From: Candidatus Parcubacteria bacterium
GTDB lineage: Bacteria > Patescibacteriota > Patescibacteriia > CAIXNZ01
Length of the DNA: 42,702 bases
Assembly: GCA_026395685.1 (NCBI GenBank)
Contig: JAPLYG010000013.1
Span: forward strand, 64,387-107,088
Reading direction: 5' to 3'
How positions within the stretch are numbered: position 1 is the stretch's first letter; each line of letters starts with the position of its first letter. Shown here piece after piece: positions 15,777 to 23,633 of the stretch. Position numbers and translations under genes: made by a program. Under the pieces are notes generated by a model that was not told where the DNA came from, made no database searches, and was given only the letters and a program-made list of their open reading frames with translations.

Positions 15777-17132
15777 ATGGAACAAGGATTAACGCAAATT
15801 CAGGGCAATTTAGGGGCTTCCAGCAATCATCAAGGGGTTTTGAAGCCTAAGCTAACCTATTGCCTTTATGCTCGAAAATCAACGGAACAAGAGGAGCGCC
15901 AGGCTCTTTCCATTGATTCACAGATCAAGGAGATGCTTAAAATAGCTGAAAGGGACAATTTGGAGATAATTGATATCAGGCGTGAAAGCCATTCAGCCAA
16001 AGCTTCGGGAGCTCGACCGATTTTTAAAGGAATGATTGATGACATTAACTTAGGCAAATTCAATGGTATCTTAACCTGGGCGCCTGACAGGTTAAGTCGT
16101 AATGCAGGCGATCTGGGCGAATTGGTGGATTTAATGGATCATCAGCAATTGATTGAAATTAAGACCTTTAGCCAAAGATTCACTAATTCGCCCAATGAGA
16201 AATTCCTTTTAATGATTTTAGGCAGTCAGGCTAAGTTGGAAAACGACAATCGTGGCATTAATGTTAAAAGAGGTTTAAGAACCAGAGTTGAAATGGGCTT
16301 ATGGCCACACACAGCACCGACAGGTTATCTTAATGAAAAACGAACTGACCGCAAATGCCAGATATTAGTAGATCCCGAGCGTGGTTCAATAATTAAAAAA
16401 ATATTTGAAATGGTAGGAAATGAAAAATGGAGCGGACGCAGAATTTACAAATGGCTTACTGAGATAAACTTTAAAACTATAAACAATAAGCCTTTAGCCC
16501 TTAGCAATGTTTATAGAATATTAGTAACGCCATTTTATTACGGAGTCTTTGAATATCCGAGTAACAGCGGTAATTGGTACACTGGCAAACATTCACCCTT
16601 AATATCCAAGGAGTTATTTGATAAGGTACAAGAGCAACTAACCAGAGACAATATTGTTAAGCAATACGGCAAGGAATTCTCCTTCACGAAAGTCATGCAG
16701 TGCGGTTTGTGCGGATCGGGCATCACAGCACAGGAAAAATTTAAAAAACAAAAAAACGGCAATGTCCATCATTATATCTATTATGGATGCACTAGAAGCA
16801 AGGACAAAAACTGTAAATGCGGATATATCAGAGAGGATGAGTTAATACGGCAACTAGCCAAACTAATGGATGAAATAGATTTTGACAAGATAACATTAAA
16901 GCATAAGTTTGAGATGGAAATGGAAAGGTTTAGCAAGTTTCAAAGGTCAATACTTGGGCTAAAAGAGGATAATAAGAAGACTAAGAAGCTTGATCTTAAG
17001 GATTATGCCAAGTACATACTGACTGACGGCACAAAGATTGAGCAAAGAGAACTACTAATGTGCCTGAGAAGCAAAATTACGCTAAAAAATAAGATAATAT
17101 CTCTAAACTCAGAGGCTTTAATTACCATGTAA
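15777..17132 (+). CDS. Large serine recombinase (integrase/resolvase family)
   Basis: A 451-residue recombinase. The resolvase domain contains YARKST with catalytic S35, the SIDSQ helix and GILTWAPDRLSRNAGD. The Recombinase domain follows (APTGYLNEK, then NPVYRIL-like NVYRILVTPFYYGVF). A zinc beta-ribbon has C309 and C312 in CGLCGSG and more cysteines near 338-350. A short C-terminal helical part completes it. Such enzymes integrate and excise phages and mobile elements. It is the last gene of the module and overlaps no other; the methyltransferase downstream starts 13 nt later. It supports a mobile origin for the 11.7-17.1 kb block. Confidence 0.92.
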   Translation: MEQGLTQIQGNLGASSNHQGVLKPKLTYCLYARKSTEQEERQALSIDSQIKEMLKIAERDNLEIIDIRRESHSAKASGARPIFKGMIDDINLGKFNGILTWAPDRLSRNAGDLGELVDLMDHQQLIEIKTFSQRFTNSPNEKFLLMILGSQAKLENDNRGINVKRGLRTRVEMGLWPHTAPTGYLNEKRTDRKCQILVDPERGSIIKKIFEMVGNEKWSGRRIYKWLTEINFKTINNKPLALSNVYRILVTPFYYGVFEYPSNSGNWYTGKHSPLISKELFDKVQEQLTRDNIVKQYGKEFSFTKVMQCGLCGSGITAQEKFKKQKNGNVHHYIYYGCTRSKDKNCKCGYIREDELIRQLAKLMDEIDFDKITLKHKFEMEMERFSKFQRSILGLKEDNKKTKKLDLKDYAKYILTDGTKIEQRELLMCLRSKITLKNKIISLNSEALITM

Positions 17133-17145
17133 ATTGTGATAAACT

Positions 17146-19014
17146 ATGAGTGATATGAAAGCGAAAAAATTCATCAAAGATGCCTTAATTAGCCATGAGA
17201 TCAATGATATTGAAAATGCATTGATAGCTTTTTATGTAGATTCAAACAATATAAAAGTTGAAAATAACAAGTTTATTAAAGAGGTAATAAAGGGTCAAAA
17301 TAGTCATTCTAATTTAATAAAGCAAGGGTTTGCAAAAACAAAAGAGAAAATAGATATATATGATTTAGTGAACTATTTTGAAATCCTAGTGCCCAAAAGT
17401 GACAAAAAAATTAATGGAGCGTTTTTCACGCCAGAACTGATTACCAAATTTATTATTAGAGAGGTTTTGAGGGATAAAAATAATGTAGATAATTTAAGGG
17501 TGTGTGATCCAAGTTGCGGTTGCGGTGCATTTCTAATCGAATATGCTAAGATTTTGAAAAAGAATTTTAACCAAAGCGTTATTAGCACCATAGAAAATAA
17601 CTTATTTGGTGTTGATATTGCCGAATATAGTATACGCCGCGCAAAGATATTATTAACGCTATTAGCTTTGGATTTTGGCGAGGATAAAAATGATATCAAA
17701 TTCAATTTGGCTACTGGTGATAGCCTAAATAGCGATTGGAGTAATTTGTTCAATAACAATAAAGGATTTGATTTTGTAATCAGTAACCCCCCTTATGTAA
17801 AATTTCAAGATCTTGATAAAAAAACTCGGGAGGAATTATTTAATAACTGGGAGACACTAAAAACTGGAAATTATAATCTATATTTCGCATTTTTCGAACT
17901 AGGGATGCGATTAATTAATGAGAACGGATTATTGGGATATATTACGCCAAACAATTATTTCACATCACTGGCTGGCATTAAATTAAGAGAATATTTGCAT
18001 AGCAATAAATTTATACAAAAAATTATTGACTTTGACCATTTAAAAATATTTGAAGCACAGACTTATACATGCATAACTTTTTTAGCGAAGCAAAAGCAAG
18101 AGTCTTTTAAGTATGAAAGGATCGATAGTTACGAAAATTTAAAAAAATTAGACAATATTAACTTTTCCGAAGTTAAATATAGCGATCTCAATAATAGAAA
18201 ATGGAGATTACTAAAAGAGATAGATTCTAATAACATTAGAAATATAGAAAAATTAAGAAAGCTTAAAGATCTTGTTGATATTAGAGTGGGTATAGCAACA
18301 TGTAAGGATGAATTATATTTTATAGATGGTAACACCAATGAGAACGGTTATTATAGGAAAAATTATAATAATTCTACTTATTTGATTGAAGAAAATATAG
18401 TTAAGCCGATAATTAAAATCTCTGACTTTAAAAATCAGGAACAAATGGATGGAAATCAAAGAAAAATCATCTTTCCATATATAAAAACAGCTGATAAAGT
18501 CGGGATAATATCGCAAGAAAAACTAAAGAAGGACTTTCCTAACTGTTATAACTATTTCGTTGCAATTAAAGATGAACTACAAACAAGGGATAAGGGCACG
18601 GTGGAATATCCCGAATGGTATGCATATGCGAGGACTCAGGGGCTTAATTTCTATGGAGAAAAGCTCACGACCCCGACATTCAGCTCGACGCCACGATTTT
18701 TATATGTAAAAGCCCCAGATACATTATTCTGTAATGGTTATGCTGTATATCTCAAGAAAAAACAAGATTTATTCACACCGAATGCAATATCACTAAAAGT
18801 ATTGGCAAAAATATTGAATTCCAAGGTAATGGACTATTATATAAAAAAAACCAGCGTCTCGATTGAGGGTGGTTATCCTTGTTACCAAAAGAATTTTATT
18901 GAATTGTTTGGAGTGCCTAATTTATCAGAATCTGACATTAAATTTTTGGAGCAGGAAACTAATAGTGAAAAGATAAATTCTTTCTTAGAAGATAAATATA
19001 ATATCAAACTTTAA
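17146..19014 (+). CDS. Gamma-class N6-adenine DNA methyltransferase (Eco57I/TaqI-like)
   Basis: A 622-residue modification enzyme. It has motif X NGAFFTPELITKFII (near 89-103), motif I CDPSCGCGAFL and motif IV NPPY (214-217), the order of gamma-class N6-adenine methyltransferases. The C-terminal 300 residues resemble the TaqI-like target-recognition domain (GYYRKNYNNSTYLIE, YPEWYAYARTQG, FSSTPRFLY). No PD-(D/E)XK nuclease precedes the methylase domain, so it is not a single-chain type IIG enzyme. The gene on the opposite strand overlaps its stop by 4 nt and is the likely partner restriction enzyme. The recognition sequence cannot be read from the protein. Confidence 0.88.
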   Translation: MSDMKAKKFIKDALISHEINDIENALIAFYVDSNNIKVENNKFIKEVIKGQNSHSNLIKQGFAKTKEKIDIYDLVNYFEILVPKSDKKINGAFFTPELITKFIIREVLRDKNNVDNLRVCDPSCGCGAFLIEYAKILKKNFNQSVISTIENNLFGVDIAEYSIRRAKILLTLLALDFGEDKNDIKFNLATGDSLNSDWSNLFNNNKGFDFVISNPPYVKFQDLDKKTREELFNNWETLKTGNYNLYFAFFELGMRLINENGLLGYITPNNYFTSLAGIKLREYLHSNKFIQKIIDFDHLKIFEAQTYTCITFLAKQKQESFKYERIDSYENLKKLDNINFSEVKYSDLNNRKWRLLKEIDSNNIRNIEKLRKLKDLVDIRVGIATCKDELYFIDGNTNENGYYRKNYNNSTYLIEENIVKPIIKISDFKNQEQMDGNQRKIIFPYIKTADKVGIISQEKLKKDFPNCYNYFVAIKDELQTRDKGTVEYPEWYAYARTQGLNFYGEKLTTPTFSSTPRFLYVKAPDTLFCNGYAVYLKKKQDLFTPNAISLKVLAKILNSKVMDYYIKKTSVSIEGGYPCYQKNFIELFGVPNLSESDIKFLEQETNSEKINSFLEDKYNIKL

Positions 19015-19808
19015 ATTCCATTTCCGAATCTTTTCTTGTAAATTTCTAATAAATCCTTGGCAAAATTATTAATACTTAATTCTGCTAAGTCAAAATCAAA
19101 GTCATCTCTAACGAGGTGATCTTTTTTTAAATCCTCAGTTGTGGAATATAGCTTTGGTTTTTGTTTCCTAAAATCAGCAATTAAAAGACAAACGCGTTCG
19201 TACTTGTATTCGTCACCATGATCAGTGTTACGATTATTTATTGCCTGAAACATTTTTATAAAATCTTCAATTTTCGATTGTGGCTTAAAGGCTACTTTGT
19301 TCCTCAGCATTTCCTTGTCAGAATATTCATGTGTTGGAATTAAATAAACTTCACCGAGACACTGTCTTGGGTGCAGTAAATGTAAATTTAAAGCTTCGGC
19401 AAAGGTTCTTTCATATAGGGTATCGATATTCTTCTGTAAGCTGCTTAATTGGCTTCTAATATTTACCGTAATAATACGTTCGGCTTTGGGATCCCCAGAC
19501 AAAGAGTGTTCTAAATAATCGGGTGACGGCAGTATTGAAACATCTTGATTCTTTGATTTTAAAAATCCTTTTATCTTCAATTCGGGATTACTCTTGTTTA
19601 AGGGAGGATAAATTTTATTCTTTTTTACTCCATTATTAACAAAATCGGACTTTACGTATTCATGTATATAGTTAATTATTTTCTGAGACCGAATTAATGC
19701 CTCTTTCGCTTTATTGCCATTAGAATATCTACTGCCATTAAATGTGGCAGTTTTTATAGAGTGGTCAAACTCTTTTTTAATTTTCTTTAATATAATCTCA
19801 ATATCCAT
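19011..19808 (-). CDS. Probable type II restriction endonuclease
   Basis: A 265-residue protein encoded tail-to-tail with the gamma-class methyltransferase, the stop codons overlapping by 4 nt. This arrangement is common for type II restriction-modification pairs. It has no clear textbook motif. PELKIKGFLKSKNQDVSIL, with nearby acidic residues, could be a diverged PD-(D/E)XK core, and RSQLSSLQKNIDTLYERTFA followed by NLHLLHPRQCLGEVYLIP resembles conserved stretches I associate with restriction enzymes. The call rests mainly on context. If correct, it would cut unmodified DNA at the partner's target site. Confidence 0.6.
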   Translation of the reverse strand: MDIEIILKKIKKEFDHSIKTATFNGSRYSNGNKAKEALIRSQKIINYIHEYVKSDFVNNGVKKNKIYPPLNKSNPELKIKGFLKSKNQDVSILPSPDYLEHSLSGDPKAERIITVNIRSQLSSLQKNIDTLYERTFAEALNLHLLHPRQCLGEVYLIPTHEYSDKEMLRNKVAFKPQSKIEDFIKMFQAINNRNTDHGDEYKYERVCLLIADFRKQKPKLYSTTEDLKKDHLVRDDFDFDLAELSINNFAKDLLEIYKKRFGNGI

Positions 19809-19822
19809 AAATTAGATACTCA

Positions 19823-20248
19823 TTATTCTTGCGTGATTCCAATCTCGACTCCCTCTGGTAGGGTTTTAAACTCAGCGTCGGTGATAGTTTTTACATCGGC
19901 ATAAGAAAAGCCTAAACTATTTAATGTTTCAGGATCTTTTATCCAATGTTTGAGCCCACTTTTTGTGTCATATAAAAATATCCAGCCGTGATTTCCAGAG
20001 CTTTGAATTATTTCAAAGTCTTTTCCTAATTTGTTCCTGGGATATTTTTTACGCTGTCCGCTTATGTATCTTATATGTTTCATTTTTTTATCGCGCCAAT
20101 CTAAAAATGCTGTCAGGCCACCAAGCCCGCCAAAAAAAGCTCCAAATCCAATACCTAGTGACTGGGCTATACTAGCTGATTTATCAATTCCAATTATCCA
20201 CGAAAGGATGATAAATCCTATTAAAAAGATGATGGCGATATATATCAT
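19823..20248 (-). CDS. Small two-helix membrane protein of unknown function
   Basis: A 141-residue protein. It has a hydrophobic N-terminal segment (IAIIFLIGFIILSWIIG, residues 4-20), a second glycine-rich segment (LGIGFGAFFGGLGGLTAF, about 31-48) and a cytosolic or extracellular soluble part. I do not recognise the family. It lies 14 nt upstream of the putative restriction gene on the same strand and may be co-transcribed with it. It is the last gene of the accessory island before the tRNA. Confidence 0.65.
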   Translation of the reverse strand: MIYIAIIFLIGFIILSWIIGIDKSASIAQSLGIGFGAFFGGLGGLTAFLDWRDKKMKHIRYISGQRKKYPRNKLGKDFEIIQSSGNHGWIFLYDTKSGLKHWIKDPETLNSLGFSYADVKTITDAEFKTLPEGVEIGITQE

Positions 20249-20287
20249 AGTTTAGAGGCACTCGGGTCTCTCGATAAAAAAGTCTTG

Positions 20288-20362
20288 TGGCTGGGGAGGA
20301 AGGATTCGAACCCTCGAATGCTGGGACCAGAACCCAGTGCCTTACCACTTGGCGACTCCCCA
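20288..20362 (-). tRNA. tRNA-Gln (anticodon CUG), CCA encoded
   Basis: The minus strand gives a full cloverleaf. The acceptor TGGGGAG pairs with CTCCCCA, the anticodon arm CTGGG/CCCAG encloses TTCTGGT (anticodon CTG), and the T arm contains GAGGGTTCGAATCCTTC. A discriminator G and an encoded CCA (20288-20290) follow. It reads CAG codons. It marks the border between the accessory island and the core genome; its 3' end faces the island. Confidence 0.93.
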
Positions 20363-20541
20363 AAATTTTATTTTACTTTGACCACTTGCGTAGCGAGTAC
20401 AAAGTACGAGCGAAGCCCCGTACCTAAGCGTAGCGCATGGTACGGGGGCGACTCCCCAAAATTTTAATTTACTTTGACCACTTGCGTAGCGAGTACAAAG
20501 TACGAGCGAAGCCCCGTACCTACCTAAGCGTAGCGGGAAGC
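20351..20541. repeat. 96-bp tandem duplication including the tRNA-Gln 5' end
   Basis: The 96-bp segment starting at 20351 is repeated at 20447 with one mismatch in the first ~75 bases and a small 4-bp duplication later. Each copy starts with the complement of the first 12 tRNA bases (GGCGACTCCCCA) and contains short palindromes such as GCGTAGC/GCTACGC and a CCCCGTACC...GGTACGGGG hairpin. The tRNA gene itself is intact. The array may come from slippage or an insertion beside the tRNA. Confidence 0.85.
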
Positions 20542-20560
20542 CGCTTCGCGGCTCAGACTT

Positions 20561-22276
20561 CTATTCAACGATCTTGCCGTTAAATGTTTTAACCAGCGTA
20601 TCAATCAAAGCCTGCTGATCTAAAGCATTTTCCTGAGAAATTTCAGACACCAATTCCACTTCATCCTTTTTTGTTTCTTTTTCAATCACCTCGCTCACAT
20701 AATCACTGGCCAACCGGCAGGTTTCAATATAAAGCTCCTGCTGAAAACATTCCTGCAAAATCAGTTCCACTGCTTCCTGAACTTTAGCCTGCCTGACTCT
20801 TTGTTCATGAAAAGGATATTTAAATCCAATTTTCAAAACATTAGCGTTTAATTCCAGGGGCTCGGCAACTTTTAAAATAAAAACCAAAGACGCATTGCTG
20901 TCCTGCAGCTTTATTAAAAAATTATGCCAGTTTGCTTTGATTTCGTCAAGAGTTAAGTTTATTTGCCTGATATTTCTGGCCTTGGGGCTGAAATTTTCAT
21001 TTTTTAAAGTGGCGCTGGTTGCGTCACTTTCCTTGGCTCGGGTCAGCTTGTCGGCTATAGAGTTAAGCGGTGGCAAAGAACTTTTTGTTTCGCTATTAGT
21101 CGCTATTTTTCGATAGCCAGCTCCCCCGCTGCCAATAGCCGGTCCCTGTCCTGAACCAAAATTATTAAAATTGGTTGGATTTTTTTGACTGCAATATTCA
21201 ATAATCGCAATTTCTAAAGGCAGCTGGGCCAGCACTGCTGATTTTATTTCCTGCCTGCTTTTGGCAAATAAATTAATCAGCCGGACCAATTCTTCATTTG
21301 AAAATAAAGCAGCCTTGGCCAGAATATTTTTTTCAGTGGCCTCATCAAAATCAAAAGCAAAATCTTTCAATCCCCCGCTGATTTTGCCTAAAAGCATTTT
21401 ACGTAAAAGCTCAATCATATCTTCGCTGAATTTGACCAAATCAATGCCTTCATTAGCCAGCTTATTGACCAAAAGAATAGAAGCTTCCATATTTTTCAGG
21501 GATAGATTTTCAATCAGCTCCAAAACCAGATTAAAATTGGAATGAGGCAAAACCAGGCTGGCTTCCTGAGCGCTGATTTCCTTTTCACCCAAAGCCAAAA
21601 TCTGGCCTAACAAGCTTTCCGCATCGCGTAAACAGCCTTCGCTATAGCGGGAAACTTCCGCCAAAACATCCTGACTTACTTTGATATTTTCCTGCTGGCA
21701 AATCCAATTCAAGCGCTTAAGCAGATCATCGGCATTAACCTTACGATAATCAAAACGCTGGCAGCGGGAAATAATTGTGGCGGGTACTTTATGGATTTCT
21801 GTAGTCGCTAAAATAAAAATGGCATGAGCAGGCGGCTCTTCCAGTATTTTCAAAAGGGCATTGAACGCCTGAATTGAAAGCATGTGCACTTCATCAATGA
21901 TAAAAACCTTATATTTTCTTTTGACCGGCGTAAAGCGCGCATTGGCAATAATATTTTCCCGTACATTATCAACTCCGGTATGGGATGCGGCATCTACTTC
22001 CAAAATATCCAGATCATTTCCCAGCGTTAATTCTTTGCAGGAATCACAAACACCGCACGGTTCACTCGTGCCTTCCTTACGCTGTTCACAATTAATTGAC
22101 TTGGCCAAAAGTCGGGCAGTTGTGGTTTTGCCGACACCGCGGGGGCCGGTAAAAAGATAAGCATGGCTAACCTTGCCTGATTCAATCTCATGCTGCAAAG
22201 TAACTTTGATATGATTCTGGCCAGTCAGATCCTCCCACTTCTGCGGCCGATATTTTCGGTATAAAGCTAAACTCAT
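20561..22276 (-). CDS. dnaX: DNA polymerase III subunit gamma/tau
   Basis: A 571-residue clamp-loader ATPase. SLALYRKYRPQKWEDLTGQ opens the AAA+ domain, with Walker A GPRGVGKT (44-51). The zinc-binding cysteine cluster follows (CEQRKEGTSEPCGVCDSC), then the DEVHMLS Walker B and LEEPP sensor region. Domain III and a tau-like C-terminal extension complete the protein. It loads the sliding clamp at the replication fork. In the tail, A_AAA_AAG (20672-20666 on the minus strand) sits in phase, and a -1 slip would add one glycine and stop at TGA. This copies the logic of E. coli dnaX but would remove only about 33 residues. No Shine-Dalgarno sequence is visible. Confidence 0.96.
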   Translation of the reverse strand: MSLALYRKYRPQKWEDLTGQNHIKVTLQHEIESGKVSHAYLFTGPRGVGKTTTARLLAKSINCEQRKEGTSEPCGVCDSCKELTLGNDLDILEVDAASHTGVDNVRENIIANARFTPVKRKYKVFIIDEVHMLSIQAFNALLKILEEPPAHAIFILATTEIHKVPATIISRCQRFDYRKVNADDLLKRLNWICQQENIKVSQDVLAEVSRYSEGCLRDAESLLGQILALGEKEISAQEASLVLPHSNFNLVLELIENLSLKNMEASILLVNKLANEGIDLVKFSEDMIELLRKMLLGKISGGLKDFAFDFDEATEKNILAKAALFSNEELVRLINLFAKSRQEIKSAVLAQLPLEIAIIEYCSQKNPTNFNNFGSGQGPAIGSGGAGYRKIATNSETKSSLPPLNSIADKLTRAKESDATSATLKNENFSPKARNIRQINLTLDEIKANWHNFLIKLQDSNASLVFILKVAEPLELNANVLKIGFKYPFHEQRVRQAKVQEAVELILQECFQQELYIETCRLASDYVSEVIEKETKKDEVELVSEISQENALDQQALIDTLVKTFNGKIVE

Positions 22277-22316
22277 ATAGGTACATTTTAAGCTAATTTC
22301 ATTTAGAAATCAAGTC

Positions 22317-22754
22317 GGGGGTATCACCGAATTTATTCGGTGATCCGTCCGTGCGCATACAACCCCGAATGAATTCTGGGTTACCCTGAAGAAGTTGTTC
22401 CAAGCAAACGCGCAGTCTCGGGGTATCACCGAATTTATTCGGTGATTTGTCCTTGCCCATACAACCCCGAATGAATTCGGGGTTACCCCGGGGAAGTTGT
22501 TCCAAGCAAACGCGCAGTCTCGGGGTATCACCGAATTTATTCGGTGATCCGTCCGGTGTCCATACAACCCCGAATGAATTCGGGGTTACCCTGCGGAAGT
22601 TGTTCCAATCAAATGCGCAGTCTCGGGGTATCACCTAATTTATTCGGTGATCAGTCCGTGCGCATACAACCCCGAATGAATTCTGGGTTACCCTGAAGAA
22701 GTTGTTCCAAGCAAACGCGCAGTCTCGGGGTATCACCGAATTTATTCGGTGATA
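22317..22754. repeat. 102-bp tandem repeat array with two hairpins per unit
   Basis: Four units of 102-103 bp and a partial fifth start near 22317, 22419, 22521, 22624 and 22726. Each carries a perfect inverted repeat ATCACCGAA/TTCGGTGAT with a TTTA spacer and a second one AACCCCGAAT/ATTCGGGGTT with a GA spacer (mismatched in some copies). The array lies between the hypothetical gene at 22835 and dnaX, both read leftward. It is too large and too palindromic for a CRISPR. It may act as a multi-hairpin transcription barrier or a protein-binding array. Confidence 0.93.
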
Positions 22755-22834
22755 CTTAAATATATATTTTTCCTAACTTCAAACTTCATCCTTCGGCCTT
22801 CGTACTTCAATACCCAATACCTAATACCTAATCC

Positions 22835-23419
22835 CTACTTCTTAACCACATTCTCCACCGCCGCCCATTTACTGACTGAATCTTGCGGTACTAAAATCAC
22901 CACCTCATCCCCTGGCTGACCTTTAAAATAAGTGACGCTGGCAGAAATGACTTTCCATTTCTTTTTGTCAGCAGAGACAAAATAATCGCCGCTTTTATCA
23001 ATACCTAATTTCCCAACGATTTTCTGGCGTTCGACCGGACCGATCTGCTTGTATAAAAAATCGCCGCGGGAATTTATAGTCAGCTTCAAGATATCGCCTT
23101 CGACTAATTTTGATTTGGAAGCATAATTTGACGGAATGCTGTATTCCTGGCCGTCATTAGCAATCATTTTCTCGCCGTCAAAAACCCCTTCAATTACCCG
23201 CTCATCCCCCACCAATTCTAATTCCCTGCTTGCCGCTCCCAATGACTGCGACACGCCGATCATCATATCATCAAAATCACTTATTTCCTCGGGACCGGAA
23301 TCCAAAAGCTGAATTACCTTACCCAGATTTTCATGGACATTTTGTAAAATTTTGCGTAACAATAAAAATTTGCTTTTAGAGATGTAAATAGACTCGGTAT
23401 CTTGGTTTTTGTTCTTCAT
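22835..23419 (-). CDS. Conserved hypothetical protein, possibly a nucleic-acid-associated beta-barrel protein
   Basis: A 194-residue soluble protein of unknown function. The first 60 residues are helical (SKSKFLLLRKILQNVHENLGKVIQLLDSG). The rest is rich in beta strands (VIEGVFDGEKMIANDGQEYSIPSNYASKSKLVEGDILKL is one region). A KYPVP-like loop and two similar strand-turn blocks suggest a small barrel. I associate this kind of protein with CPR genomes but cannot name it. It is read in the direction of dnaX, separated from it by the tandem hairpin array. Confidence 0.7.
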   Translation of the reverse strand: MKNKNQDTESIYISKSKFLLLRKILQNVHENLGKVIQLLDSGPEEISDFDDMMIGVSQSLGAASRELELVGDERVIEGVFDGEKMIANDGQEYSIPSNYASKSKLVEGDILKLTINSRGDFLYKQIGPVERQKIVGKLGIDKSGDYFVSADKKKWKVISASVTYFKGQPGDEVVILVPQDSVSKWAAVENVVKK

Positions 23420-23519
23420 AATATAAACTATAGTATTTTAGTGTTTTAGATTTTAGGTTATTGTTTAATGTTTAGTGCATTGATTAAGGTTAATTTGCTA
23501 CTAATATATTAATTAATTG

Positions 23520-23612
23520 CTAATCTACTAATTTTCCAACACTAATTATTTTTTAGTATATCTGCCTGCCGAAACATCAGCGAAAGTTGCCTTACAGATT
23601 AGTAGATTCGTA
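23520..23612. repeat. Imperfect inverted repeat in a 214-bp intergenic gap
   Basis: GCTAATCTACTAAT (about 23519-23532) is mirrored by ATTAGTAGATTCGTAGC (about 23597-23613), and a related TAGATTAGTAA follows. The rest of the gap shows no gene. Confidence 0.5.
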
Positions 23613-23633
23613 GCCAATTTGTAGATTAGTAAC

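Noticed and set aside
20285-20467. A 60-residue plus-strand frame across the tRNA region
   Set aside because: It overlaps the tRNA-Gln gene and the tandem duplication, so it is a chance frame.
22299-22634. A 111-residue minus-strand open frame with a repeated SPNKFGDTPRLRVCLEQ unit
   Set aside because: It is a by-product of the 102-bp tandem repeat, whose length is a multiple of three; no start signal or protein-like composition supports it.
22317-22754. CRISPR array
   Set aside because: Unit length is 102 bp, the spacers are also repeated, and no cas genes are nearby.
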